From Hyphomicrobium sp. (GTDB lineage Bacteria; Pseudomonadota; Alphaproteobacteria; Rhizobiales; Hyphomicrobiaceae), in contig JANXVY010000002.1 in the NCBI GenBank assembly GCA_025351425.1, positions 1 to 34,985 of the forward strand: 34,985 nucleotides of DNA, written 5' to 3'. The notes under the pieces are model-generated. The model saw only the letters and a list, made by a program, of their open reading frames with translations. It made no database searches and was not told where the DNA came from. This document shows, piece after piece, positions 24,069 through 33,993 of this stretch; position 1 is the first letter of the stretch, and each line of letters opens with the position of its first letter. The position numbers and the translations under genes are program-made.

Positions 24069-24350
24069 TCAGGAATTATTCAGGCGGTCGCGGAGTTCCT
24101 TGCCGGTCTTGAAGAAGGGCACGAACTTTTCGTCGACCGGCACGGCCGCGCCCGTCCGCGGGTTGCGGCCAAAGCGGGCGGCGCGGTGCTTCACGGTGAA
24201 GGCGCCAAAGCCCCGCAGCTCGACACGGTCGCGGCGCACCAGCGCATCGACGATCTCGTCGAACACTACGTTGACGATGCGCTCGACGTCGCGGTGATAA
24301 AGGTGGGGATTGGCGGCGGCAATTTTTTGGATGAGCTCGGACTTGATCAC
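24069..24350 (-). CDS. ihfB: Integration host factor subunit beta
   Basis: A 93-residue HU/IHF-family DNA-bending protein. The start [18 protein letters not shown] matches IhfB, and the DNA-binding arm is in [20 protein letters not shown], which contains the conserved R-N-P sequence at the arm tip. It ends [15 protein letters not shown], a typical IhfB terminus. I use GTG 24350 because the family starts here and TTGAGG lies about 8 bases before it; an upstream extension to 24404 adds 18 unrelated residues. It is the first gene of the ihfB-lapA-small membrane protein-trpF-trpB run. The 134-base gap to sppA (24351-24484) contains a short palindrome, CGCACCAGTGCG, at 24454-24465. Confidence 0.95.
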   Translation of the reverse strand: MIKSELIQKIAAANPHLYHRDVERIVNVVFDEIVDALVRRDRVELRGFGAFTVKHRAARFGRNPRTGAAVPVDEKFVPFFKTGKELRDRLNNS

Positions 24351-24484
24351 GGCAAACCTCAACAGATATAAACCTGGCTGGCGACAAAACCGACCGGCAC
24401 ACAACGACCAATGCGCTTGCGTAGCACTTCTATTGCGCCGGCAGCTTCAGGAACGCACCAGTGCGCAATTATGAGAAATCCTGC

Positions 24485-25453
24485 TTAGTTATCAGATGGA
24501 TGCCAGAGCGAAACCAGTCCGTCAAGGGTGAGCGTATCCAATCGTGTGTCGCGGCCTAACGCGCGCACCATTTGGGCCGCAGCTTCTCCCATCGATTGCC
24601 CCTGCTGAGGGATCGCCGCGCGCGGCACGCCCCAATCGTCGTCGCGCGATGGTTTCCAATCGATGACCTTCAAGTCTTTGGCGATGCCGCGCTTGCTTTC
24701 CAGCCAGGCGACGGCCTCGGCCTCGCCGCCGATTTCATCGACCAACTTCAGCGCCTGCGCCTCGCGGCCAGAGAAGATGCGGCCCTGCTCCAGGCCCGTG
24801 ATGTCGGCGGTCTTGACGCCACGGCGCGCTTCGACGAGCGAGAGGAACCAGCGGAAGCCTTCGTTGACCATGTTCTGCGTCACCTGGCGTCCGCCCTCGT
24901 CGAGGGGCAGGAACGGCGACGGCGTCGCTTTCAGGTTGCCGCTTTTGATTTCGTTCACCTTGACGCCGAGTTTATCCAAGAGCGAGGCCACTTCGGGCCA
25001 CTGGGCGATGACGCCGATGGAGCCGGTGATGGTGTTGCCGCGGGCGACGATGTGATCGGCGCCCATGCCGACGATGTAGCCGGCGCTCGCTGCCACCGTG
25101 CCGAACTGGGCGACGACGGGCTTCTTGGCTGCGACGCGGCGGATGGCCTCAAAGATCGCTTCGCCGCCGGTCGTGGTGCCGCCGGGGCTGTTCACATAGA
25201 TCAGGAGGCCCGCCACGTGATCGTCCTTGGCGATCTTGTCGAACATGCGAAGCTGGTCGCGGGATTCCAGGATCGTGCCTTCGATCGCCACGCGGGCGAT
25301 CTGGGCGGGCTTGCCCAGCGACGATAGCTTGTCGCTGCCCAACACGAATGCGCCGATCGCGAGGGCGAGGGCCGAGATCCCGGCCGTCCGCCAGAACGTC
25401 ACAGAGCGGCGCAATTGCCGGCGGTCGAGCACGATTTCGGTTTCTTGCGTCAT
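24485..25453 (-). CDS. sppA: Signal peptide peptidase SppA, short form
   Basis: A 322-residue inner-membrane serine peptidase that degrades cleaved signal peptides. One transmembrane anchor is at about 24-40 (AGISALALAIGAFVLG). The catalytic domain shows LLIYVNSPGGTTTGGEAI, the nucleophile Ser123 in TVAASAGYIVGMGAD, the segment NTITGSIGVIAQ and the general-base Lys175 in EIKSGNLKATPSPF; this Ser/Lys dyad is intact. The length fits the short, single-domain type of Bacillus and alphaproteobacteria rather than the 600-residue E. coli enzyme. It lies downstream of rpsA with a terminator between them, so it is probably transcribed separately. Confidence 0.93.
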   Translation of the reverse strand: MTQETEIVLDRRQLRRSVTFWRTAGISALALAIGAFVLGSDKLSSLGKPAQIARVAIEGTILESRDQLRMFDKIAKDDHVAGLLIYVNSPGGTTTGGEAIFEAIRRVAAKKPVVAQFGTVAASAGYIVGMGADHIVARGNTITGSIGVIAQWPEVASLLDKLGVKVNEIKSGNLKATPSPFLPLDEGGRQVTQNMVNEGFRWFLSLVEARRGVKTADITGLEQGRIFSGREAQALKLVDEIGGEAEAVAWLESKRGIAKDLKVIDWKPSRDDDWGVPRAAIPQQGQSMGEAAAQMVRALGRDTRLDTLTLDGLVSLWHPSDN

Positions 25454-25529
25454 GGGGGCTTCCGGTTGAGGACATCCGGCTTGGGATGGTGCGCCCGCAC
25501 ATTAGCGGCAAGCCGTTGGCCTTGATACG

Positions 25530-25563
25530 AAAAAAGCGCGTAAGCCGTAGGCTCACGCGCTTT
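25530..25563 (-). terminator. Rho-independent terminator downstream of rpsA
   Basis: Read on the minus strand, AAAGCGCGT and ACGCGCTTT (25555-25563 and 25533-25541) form the base of a stem that continues through GAGCC / GGCTT with a small loop, and it ends in a run of six T (the A-run at 25530-25535). It lies about 70 bases behind the rpsA stop and upstream of sppA. Confidence 0.8.
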
Positions 25564-25588
25564 AATTTGGGTCACCCCCCATCCCTGA

Positions 25589-25613
25589 CCCCTCCCCGCA
25601 TGCCGGGGAGGGG
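25589..25613. repeat. GC-rich hairpin, shorter relative of the palindromic repeat
   Basis: CCCCTCCCCG (25589-25598) pairs perfectly with CGGGGAGGGG (25604-25613). It resembles the CCCTCTCCCC hairpins at 388, 1341 and 22670 but lacks their conserved tail. It lies between the rpsA stop and the terminator. Confidence 0.7.
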
Positions 25614-25635
25614 AATAAGGGAGCAGGTTGATGTC

Positions 25636-27360
25636 TTAGCCGTTGTCGTCGTCGGAGGTTTCGCCCTTCTTCTTCAGCGCGGACTTAAAGATGTCGCCCA
25701 GAGACGCACCCGAGTCCGACGAGCCGAACTGCGCCACGGCGGACTTTTCTTCCGAGATCTCGTGCTGCTTGATCGAGACGGCGATCTTGCGGGCGGCCTT
25801 GTCGACAGACAACACCGACGCATCGACCTTCTGGCCGGCCGAGAAGCGCTCGGTGCGCTGTTCGGCACGGTCGCGCGAGAGATCGGCGCGCTTGATGTAG
25901 CTCACCAGATCGCTGTCGGCGATCTTGACGTGCAGGCCGTTTTCTTCGACGGCGGTGACTTCGCAGGTGACGGTGTCGCCCTTCTTGTACTTGGCGAGAG
26001 CGTCGATGGGATCACCCGACAGCTGCTTGATGCCGAGCGAAATGCGTTCCTTCGCGCCGTCCACGTCGAGCACCTGGGCTTTGACGGTATCGCCCTTCTT
26101 GTAGTCCTTGATGACTTCTTCGCCGGGCTTGGCCCAGTCGAGATCGGACAAGTGGACCATGCCGTCCACGCCGCCATCGAGGCCGATGAAGAGGCCGAAC
26201 TCGGTGATGTTGCGGATCGGACCTTCGATGACCGAGCCCTTGGGGTGCTGGCTGAGGAACGCATCCCACGGATTGTCCTGGGTCTGCTTCAGGCCGAGCG
26301 AGATGCGGCGCTTGTTGCTGTCGACTTCCAGAACCTGGACTTCGACTTCCTGGCTGGTCGCGACGATCTTGCCGGGGTGGGTGTTCTTCTTGGTCCAGCT
26401 CATTTCGGAGACGTGGATCAGGCCTTCGACGCCGGGCTCGAGTTCGACGAACGCGCCGTAGTCAGCGATGTTCGTGACGTGGCCCTTGATCTTGGCGCCG
26501 ACGGGGTATTTCGCTTCGATGGAGGACCAGGGGTCGGACTGAAGCTGCTTCATGCCGAGCGAGATACGCTGGGTATCGGAGTTGATGCGGATGATCTGCA
26601 CCTTCACCGTGTCGCCGACGTTGAGGATTTCGGAGGGATGGTTGACGCGGCGCCAGGCCATGTCGGTGACGTGCAGCAGGCCGTCGATGCCGCCCAGATC
26701 GATGAACGCGCCGTAGTCGGTGATGTTCTTGACGAGGCCGTCGATGACCTGGCCTTCGGCCAAGCGAGCGACGATGTCGGCGCGCTGTTCGGCACGCGTT
26801 TCTTCCAGCACCGAGCGGCGCGAGACGACGATGTTGCCGCGGCGGCGATCCATCTTGAGGATCTGGAACGGCTGGGGCTGGTGCATCAGCGGCCCGATAT
26901 CGCGCACGGGGCGAATATCAACCTGGGAGCCCGGCAGGAACGCCACGGCGCCGTCGAGGTCGACCGTGAAGCCGCCCTTGACCTTGTTGAAGATCACGCC
27001 GGTGACCTTCTCGCCCTTTTCATGGAGCTTTTCGAGGCGAGTCCAGCTTTCTTCGCGCTTGGCCTTGTCGCGCGAGAGCACGGCTTCACCGAGCGCGTTC
27101 TCGACGCGCTCAAGGTAGACTTCCACGGTGTCGCCGACCTTGAGGGTCGAAGGCGCACCGTTGATCGAGAATTCCGAGAGCTTTACGCGGCCTTCCATCT
27201 TCAGGCCAACGTCGATCACGGCTTGGTCTTTTTCGATGCCGACGATCTTGCCCTTGATGACTTGACCTTCGTAGACGTCGTCCTTGGCGAGGCTTTCGGA
27301 AAGCATCGCGGCGAAATCGTCCATCGTCGGGTTGTAACTGTCTGCGTGTATACCGGCCAC
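25636..27360 (-). CDS. rpsA: 30S ribosomal protein S1
   Basis: A 574-residue mRNA-binding ribosomal protein. It consists of six S1 (OB-fold) domains in tandem; the repeated motif GAFIDLGGIDGLLHVTDM, GAFVELEPGVEGLIHVSEM and GLFIGLDGGVDGMVHLSDL marks domains three to five. The two N-terminal domains, less conserved, bind the ribosome. The start at GTG 27360 gives HADSYNPTMDDFAAML, matching the usual N-terminus in this order; an ATG at 27324 would remove it. A GGAG lies about 10 bases upstream. It is expected to be essential and to regulate its own translation. Codon use is strongly biased to C/G-ending codons, as expected of a highly expressed gene. It follows cmk, as in most proteobacteria. 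Confidence 0.97.
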   Translation of the reverse strand: MAGIHADSYNPTMDDFAAMLSESLAKDDVYEGQVIKGKIVGIEKDQAVIDVGLKMEGRVKLSEFSINGAPSTLKVGDTVEVYLERVENALGEAVLSRDKAKREESWTRLEKLHEKGEKVTGVIFNKVKGGFTVDLDGAVAFLPGSQVDIRPVRDIGPLMHQPQPFQILKMDRRRGNIVVSRRSVLEETRAEQRADIVARLAEGQVIDGLVKNITDYGAFIDLGGIDGLLHVTDMAWRRVNHPSEILNVGDTVKVQIIRINSDTQRISLGMKQLQSDPWSSIEAKYPVGAKIKGHVTNIADYGAFVELEPGVEGLIHVSEMSWTKKNTHPGKIVATSQEVEVQVLEVDSNKRRISLGLKQTQDNPWDAFLSQHPKGSVIEGPIRNITEFGLFIGLDGGVDGMVHLSDLDWAKPGEEVIKDYKKGDTVKAQVLDVDGAKERISLGIKQLSGDPIDALAKYKKGDTVTCEVTAVEENGLHVKIADSDLVSYIKRADLSRDRAEQRTERFSAGQKVDASVLSVDKAARKIAVSIKQHEISEEKSAVAQFGSSDSGASLGDIFKSALKKKGETSDDDNG

Positions 27361-27602
27361 GTGGCGTATCTCCGTGAAACGAGGTTATGCCGCGCGCGGA
27401 ATGCCTTTGTCAGAAGGCCGGGCGCGGCGGTTGATGGGATCGTTGCGGTGTCGTAATCGTCGTTGATAGTCGTCGCTGACGGCTTGGATCTCTGGCTGCG
27501 ACCTGGGTCAGACCCAGAGCGCGCCAGACAGCGCAGGCTGTCAAAGACGGGAAATTCTCTCAGGGCGCGCCGTTCGAGGGTTTCGACCCACCAACGCAAA
27601 TT

Positions 27603-27624
27603 AGGGCGTGCGTTTCGCACACCC
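27603..27624 (-). terminator. Possible hairpin terminator after cmk
   Basis: On the minus strand, directly after the cmk stop, AGGGTGTGCG and CGCACGCCCT form a 10-bp stem with one G-T mismatch and a three-base loop. The following AATTTG is only a weak T-run, so read-through into rpsA is possible. The 264-base region 27361-27624 also contains a 15-base palindrome, CTGGGTCAGACCCAG (27503-27517), but no gene. Confidence 0.45.
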
Positions 27625-28251
27625 TCATTGGCTGATCTTCCTCATGATCAGTCCAACAGCCGCCTGGAATACGGCTTCTATATCCATTTCCGAGGTATCG
27701 AGCAAGTGGGCGTCGACCGCCCGCACCATGGGGGCTGCGCCCCGGCCGGCGTCGCGCGTATCGCGGACCAGGATGTCGGCCAGCGTTTCCTCGTAGCTGA
27801 TGGGTTCGCCGCGGGCTGCAACCTCCGCATGGCGACGGCGCGCGCGGACCTCGGGGGACGCGGTCACGAACATCTTAACGTGGGCGTTGGGGCAAATGAC
27901 CGTGCCGATGTCGCGGCCGTCGAGCACCGCGCCCGGGTCCTGGTTGGCGAATGCGCGCTGGAACTGGAGCAGTGCGCTGCGCACCTGGGGAATTTTGGCC
28001 GCGACGGAGGCTGCGTCACCGGCCTTCGCACCGCGCAAGTGCGGGTCGTCGAGGGTCGCGGGATCGAGGCTCCTGGCGAGTGCTGCGCCCGCCCATGGAT
28101 CATCTAGGCGGAAGCCGCGGGCGGCTAAATCGCGGGCGACGGCGCGATACAGCAAGCCCGTGTCCAGCACCGGCAGGCCGAAATGCTGCGCCACGCGCTT
28201 GGCCAGCGTGCCCTTGCCGGATGCGGCTGGTCCATCGATTGCGATTATCAT
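27625..28251 (-). CDS. cmk: Cytidylate kinase
   Basis: A 208-residue enzyme that phosphorylates CMP and dCMP. The P-loop is GPAASGKGTLAKRVA (7-21), followed by the family signature LDTGLLYRAVARDL. Later come LDGRDIGTVICPNAHVKMFV, which carries the CMP-binding G-R-D-I-G-T, and the lid region RARRRHAEV. Length is about 15 residues short of the E. coli enzyme but normal for alphaproteobacteria. The ATG at 28251 gives M-I-I-A-I-D-G-P-A, the standard start. It lies upstream of rpsA on the same strand. In relatives aroA is directly upstream; here 3.6 kb of other genes separate the two. Confidence 0.95.
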   Translation of the reverse strand: MIIAIDGPAASGKGTLAKRVAQHFGLPVLDTGLLYRAVARDLAARGFRLDDPWAGAALARSLDPATLDDPHLRGAKAGDAASVAAKIPQVRSALLQFQRAFANQDPGAVLDGRDIGTVICPNAHVKMFVTASPEVRARRRHAEVAARGEPISYEETLADILVRDTRDAGRGAAPMVRAVDAHLLDTSEMDIEAVFQAAVGLIMRKISQ

Positions 28252-28371
28252 GCGTGCGGTCCGTCAGCCTTGCGTTTCAAGGCGTGAGGATGTGGCGGGA
28301 AGTGGCGGGCTGGTCAATTGGGCATGATGCGACAGCGGTCGCTGCGCGATCGGGCACCCGCCCGAACCCGT

Positions 28372-28390
28372 CTGGCGGGACACCCGCCAG
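28372..28390. terminator. Hairpin after the duplicated protein gene
   Basis: CTGGCGGG (28372-28379) and CCCGCCAG (28383-28390) form a perfect 8-bp stem with a three-base loop, located 26 bases behind the stop of the gene at 28417-29430. It has no T-run on the minus strand but is followed by GTTTTCTTTC on the plus strand, so its role as terminator is uncertain. Confidence 0.35.
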
Positions 28391-28416
28391 GCCACCCGTT
28401 TTCTTTCGACACAGTG

Positions 28417-29430
28417 TCACGCGACCTTCGAGAGCAGGTCCTTGAGCGAGCCATCGAGGGCGGACGCTTCGCGCTCGATGAAGCGGACCAGTGCCCTTTC
28501 CGGTCCCGTCATCACGCCGTTCTTGCCGACATGGTCGCGCAGCCAGCCGGCCTTTTCGGGCGTCATGATTTCGGCCAAGGCGATATCCTCGTCGCGGGCG
28601 GCGTTGAGCTTCTTGTGCTCTTTCTCGATGTCCTGCTTCAGCGTGCTGAAATCGAAAATCTCCTCCTGTTTCAGCGGCGTGAAAATGCCGCCCTTGCCGA
28701 AGACGTGATTGAGGATCGAGACGATGTCGGTCTTGTGAGGCGCGTCGGTTTCCCAGCTCAGCGAAACATCGCGCGGGGGCACCTTATGGCCGGTTGCGCC
28801 GAGCAGGTAGTTGCCGATGGCCTTGGCGAACAGGTCGTCGAATTTCGGGTCGTTGGCGGCGCCGGCCGTCGCGTCCGCGATGGCGAACAGGGCTTCGGCC
28901 TCATCGCGGCTCACCGCGAGCAGGCCTTCGCTGCCGGCACCCCACAGGATGCGCTGGAGCGTGATCACGTCGGCTTCCGTCACGCGGCCCGACACGTGCA
29001 TGCGGCCCTTCGCATCGGGGCCATCGCCATAAAGCACTTCCTGCTTGGCAAGACCCAACGCGAAAGCCGAGAAGGAGGCTGGAACTTCGCGGGCCTGCTC
29101 GATGATGTTGGTGACGAGTTCGAGATCGGCGTCCGTCGAGGGCGTCTTGCGGCGCTTGACCTGCTCTGCCACCCAATCCGCGGTGCTGGAGGTCAGATAG
29201 CCGACCGGCAATTCCTGATTGAGCGTGTAGTCGGTCAGGGCTTCGACGAACAGCTGCGACCATTCGGGGTTGTGGGCCGTGCGGGTGCGCTCGATGTCGA
29301 ACAGAGCTTCGGCCTCGACGCGGTTGACGACGCCGTCGGCATATATCGCGCGCCGCAGCGCCAGGATATCGGCTGGCTCGACTTTGCCGGAAAGCGCGAT
29401 GGTGGCTGCGGTCGCTGCGAGGTAGCTCAT
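28417..29430 (-). CDS. Tandemly duplicated helical protein, TerB-like, function unknown
   Basis: A 337-residue, probably cytoplasmic, mostly helical protein. It contains two similar units: DILALRRAIYADGVVNRVEAE with FVEALTDYTL (about 20-72), and DVITLQRILW with SRDEAEALFAIADAT and FAKAIGNYLL (about 153-212). The second halves also match: ADWVAEQVKRRK (about 84-95) against AGWLRDHVGKNG near the end. So the whole protein looks like a tandem duplication. The D-G-V-V-x-x-x-E-A-E-A-L-F pattern is reminiscent of TerB/DUF533-type helical bundles; that is a resemblance, not an assignment. The second ATG (29430) is chosen because GGGAG lies 6 bases before it; ATG 29436 is too close to that site. It ends the LysR-side of the accessory block between cmk and aroA. 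Confidence 0.8.
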   Translation of the reverse strand: MSYLAATAATIALSGKVEPADILALRRAIYADGVVNRVEAEALFDIERTRTAHNPEWSQLFVEALTDYTLNQELPVGYLTSSTADWVAEQVKRRKTPSTDADLELVTNIIEQAREVPASFSAFALGLAKQEVLYGDGPDAKGRMHVSGRVTEADVITLQRILWGAGSEGLLAVSRDEAEALFAIADATAGAANDPKFDDLFAKAIGNYLLGATGHKVPPRDVSLSWETDAPHKTDIVSILNHVFGKGGIFTPLKQEEIFDFSTLKQDIEKEHKKLNAARDEDIALAEIMTPEKAGWLRDHVGKNGVMTGPERALVRFIEREASALDGSLKDLLSKVA

Positions 29431-29483
29431 GTTCATCTCCCAATTTGGAAGCTGATGTTACGTTAGCGGCGTTAATGTTGCGT

Positions 29484-30362
29484 TTAGAGACTGCCGGGCC
29501 CGGTCTCGCCGAGCGAGCGGACGATGTGCTCCTTGAGGCGGAGGGCGGGCTGCGACAGTTCTTTGGCCTGCAGCAACGCGATCCCTGTGTCTTCCAATTC
29601 AGGCAGACCGCCACCTTCAAGCACGTGCAGACCTTCCGGCACCATGTCTTTAGGCAAAACGGCGATCCCAAGTCCGGCCGTTACGGCAGCCAGCGTTCCC
29701 GACAACGCACTGCACGTGTAGGAGATACGCCACGGCCGTCGCACTGTATCGAGAGCACGGACTGCGCGCTTGCGATAGACGCAGGGCGGAGGCGAGACCA
29801 CGAGAGGCACTGGGCCGTCGTCGGCCAGGAAGTCCCGGCTGCCCGAAACCCAGACCAATGGTTCGCGCCAAACCCGGGTGCCGCGCGCCTTGATGGCAGG
29901 TTCCTGCTTGACCAGGACGAGGTCATAGCGGCCTTCGCGAAAGCCGTCGATCAGGTTCAAGGTCAGGTCGCAAGTCACCTCAAGTGCCACTAAACGGTAG
30001 GTCTGGGCAAAACGAGCGAGCACGTGGGGCAAATGGCGTGTCGCGAAATCCTCAGGCGTGCCCAGCCGGACGACGCCCGTCATGGCCGGTTCGGCGAATC
30101 GCGAGACAGCCTCGTCGTTGAGATCAAGCATCTTTTGCGCATAATCCAGGAAAACCCTGCCCTGCGTCGTCAGCCGCACCGAACGCGGCGAGCGGTCAAG
30201 CAGGCGCGTGTCGATTGCCTGTTCCAACCGGGCAATCTGAAGCGAGATCGTCGATTGCTGACGGCCAATGATCTCCGCTGCCTGGGTGAAGCTGCCGAGC
30301 CGCGCGATCGTTGCAAATGTGCGAATGAGATCGATGTCCAGATTGACCGAGTAAGGGCGCAT
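29484..30362 (-). CDS. LysR-family transcriptional regulator
   Basis: A 292-residue regulator. The N-terminal winged helix-turn-helix is DLIRTFATIARLGSFTQAAE followed by IIGRQQSTISLQIARLEQ (about 10-50), and the linker helix leads to a periplasmic-binding-like effector domain from about residue 92 (GVVRLGTPEDFATRHLP). The ATG at 30362 has TTGAGG about 8 bases upstream. It is divergent from sbtA and sbtB, the arrangement in which LysR proteins usually control the neighbour. In autotrophs LysR proteins (CbbR, CmpR, CcmR) govern carbon fixation and bicarbonate uptake. The helix-turn-helix here looks more like LrhA/HdfR-type members, so the effector cannot be named. Confidence 0.92.
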   Translation of the reverse strand: MRPYSVNLDIDLIRTFATIARLGSFTQAAEIIGRQQSTISLQIARLEQAIDTRLLDRSPRSVRLTTQGRVFLDYAQKMLDLNDEAVSRFAEPAMTGVVRLGTPEDFATRHLPHVLARFAQTYRLVALEVTCDLTLNLIDGFREGRYDLVLVKQEPAIKARGTRVWREPLVWVSGSRDFLADDGPVPLVVSPPPCVYRKRAVRALDTVRRPWRISYTCSALSGTLAAVTAGLGIAVLPKDMVPEGLHVLEGGGLPELEDTGIALLQAKELSQPALRLKEHIVRSLGETGPGSL

Positions 30363-30541
30363 CGTCGAACCTCAACATCAAAATTTTCTATCTATATGCT
30401 TTGCATTATCAATTTTACATCCGATCGTCATCACCCCATGTTGCGCGTAGGCAGAGCACACCTGGACGACGCACCGTCCGACGTTCTGGCGCCTTGGCAC
30501 CTGCTGCGGCGGATTTTTTCTTGGCTGGAGGGGACGCCCGC
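30363..30541. promoter_or_regulatory. Divergent lysR-sbtA control region
   Basis: This 179-base region contains an A/T-rich stretch (30375-30420) in otherwise GC-rich DNA, with the dyad ATGC-TTT-GCAT at 30396-30406 and the palindrome AAAATTTT at about 30380-30387. LysR proteins typically bind a T-N11-A dyad in such places. A GGAGGGG just before 30542 is the ribosome-binding site of sbtA. The individual promoters cannot be fixed. Confidence 0.45.
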
Positions 30542-31531
30542 ATGACGTTGACTGAGCTCGCCGCCCAAAATCTCGTTTCGCCGATGGTGCTCTTTTTTAT
30601 CGTCGGGCTGTCGGCCGCGTTTGCAAAATCGGATTTGACCGTGCCGGAAGCGGTCGCCAAGCTGCTGTCGCTCTACCTCCTGATGTCGATCGGCTTTAGG
30701 GGTGGGGCCGAGGTTGCGCACCACGGGCTGAGCGCGCCGCTGCTCGAAACGGTCGCGGCGGGCATCGCCTTGTCATTTGCGATGCCCCTGGTCGCGTTTG
30801 CGATTCTGCGGCGCATAACCCGGTTGAGCGGTGTCGATGCGGCAGCAGTGGCGGCGCATTATGGATCGATTTCGGCGGTGACATTGGCTGCTGTGACGGG
30901 TGCGCTCAACCAATTGAAGATACCCTACGAGGGGTACATGATCGCAGTCGCAGCCGCGATGGAGACGCCGGCCATCGTGACTGCATTGAACCTCGCGCGG
31001 CCATATCGTGACACCACAGACGGCGCCGGCAAAGACCGCGCTTTCTGGGGTGAGGTCCTTCTCAATGGCTCGGTCGTCACGCTGCTCGGCGCTTTTGCCG
31101 TCGGAGCGATAACGGGTGAGCGCGGCTATACGCTGGTGAAACCGTTTTTTGTCGAGCTGTTCGCGGGCTTTTTATGCCTGTTCTTGCTCGATATGGGGCT
31201 GGTTGCGGGTCGCGGGCTTCTGCAGGGCCGCAAGAATTTGAGCGCGGCACTCGCCGTGTTTGCAGTCGTCATGCCGCTCATCGGGGCAAGTGCAGGCGCA
31301 GGGTTGGCGATCTTGATCGGACTTTCTGCTGGCGGCACTGCCGTGCTCATGACGCTTGCCGCCTCTGCATCATATATCGCGGTACCAGCTGCGCTGCGAT
31401 TGGCGTTGCCCGAAGCAAACCCGGCAATACCTCTCACACTTTCGCTCGGCGTCACTTTTCCGTTCAACCTGCTGATCGGCATTCCGCTGTATATTTCTAT
31501 CGCCGATAGAATTGCAAAAGTTGCGCATTAA
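30542..31531 (+). CDS. sbtA: SbtA-type sodium-dependent bicarbonate transporter
   Basis: A 329-residue polytopic inner-membrane protein (about ten hydrophobic segments) of the SbtA/DUF897 family, which in cyanobacteria takes up bicarbonate with sodium. Characteristic stretches are FFIVGLSAAFAKSDL at the N-terminus, KLLSLYLLMSIGFRGG, AAHYGSISAVTLAAV in the first inverted half and ASASYIAVPAALRLALPEAN in the second, so both substrate-site halves are present. GVTFPFNLLIGIPLY ends the protein. Length is somewhat below cyanobacterial members. The ATG at 30542 follows GGAGGGG; a further-upstream in-frame ATG would add an arginine-rich leader and is rejected. It is 17 bases from sbtB and divergent from a LysR gene. 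Actual transport of bicarbonate is inferred from the family. Confidence 0.88.
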   Translation: MTLTELAAQNLVSPMVLFFIVGLSAAFAKSDLTVPEAVAKLLSLYLLMSIGFRGGAEVAHHGLSAPLLETVAAGIALSFAMPLVAFAILRRITRLSGVDAAAVAAHYGSISAVTLAAVTGALNQLKIPYEGYMIAVAAAMETPAIVTALNLARPYRDTTDGAGKDRAFWGEVLLNGSVVTLLGAFAVGAITGERGYTLVKPFFVELFAGFLCLFLLDMGLVAGRGLLQGRKNLSAALAVFAVVMPLIGASAGAGLAILIGLSAGGTAVLMTLAASASYIAVPAALRLALPEANPAIPLTLSLGVTFPFNLLIGIPLYISIADRIAKVAH

Positions 31532-31548
31532 ATCTTTGGAGAAACCAC

Positions 31549-31860
31549 GTGCAGACCCACTTGAAAAAGCGCATCGAACTCATCATCGAGATGCCGCTCC
31601 TGCGTCGTGTCACAGAGCGCTTCAATGCTGCGGGGGTGTCGGGATACTCCGTGTTGCCGGTGATTGCCGGGCGCGGGCAATCCGGCACGTGGTCGGCCGA
31701 CGGGCAGGTCAGCGACGCTGGTCAAATGGCTGCCGTGATCTGCATCGTGGATGAAGCAAAATTAGATGCCGTGCTCGATGTAGTTTTCGCCGTCGTCTCC
31801 AAGCAGATCGGCCTTGTGACTGTCGCCGACGTCGCTGTGGTACGGCCAGAGCGGTTCTGA
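31549..31860 (+). CDS. sbtB: SbtB-type PII-like regulatory protein
   Basis: A 103-residue PII-like protein, the usual partner of SbtA. The first strand is KRIELIIEMPLLRRVTERF, the T-loop base is GYSVLPVIAGRGQSGTWSAD, and the end is VTVADVAVVRPERF, which corresponds to the V-x-D-V-x-V-x-R-P-E-x-F seen in SbtB. The cyanobacterial C-terminal CGPxGC redox extension is absent. In cyanobacteria SbtB binds adenine nucleotides (ATP, cAMP) and gates SbtA. Start GTG 31549 has GGAG 7 bases upstream. It lies 17 bases after sbtA and 13 bases before the convergent aroA stop, so the operon ends here. Confidence 0.87.
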   Translation: MQTHLKKRIELIIEMPLLRRVTERFNAAGVSGYSVLPVIAGRGQSGTWSADGQVSDAGQMAAVICIVDEAKLDAVLDVVFAVVSKQIGLVTVADVAVVRPERF

Positions 31861-31873
31861 CCGCGGCCGCCCG

Positions 31874-33859
<1,986 letters not shown>

Positions 33860-33993
33860 CTTCTTCGCGTTCTTATTTTAGAATTTCTCATTGTGAGCGC
33901 AGCTGCTCCTGCCTTGACAAGGCGGGGGCTGCGTGTGCTGTTGCGCGCGCTCACACCCAACGAAAATCGTTCGACACAAGGCACGGACCCGCC

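Noticed and set aside
25348-27456. A 702-codon open frame on the plus strand opposite rpsA
   Set aside because: It is an antisense shadow of the strongly codon-biased rpsA gene; its sequence is repetitive (the S1 repeats in reverse) and matches no protein family.
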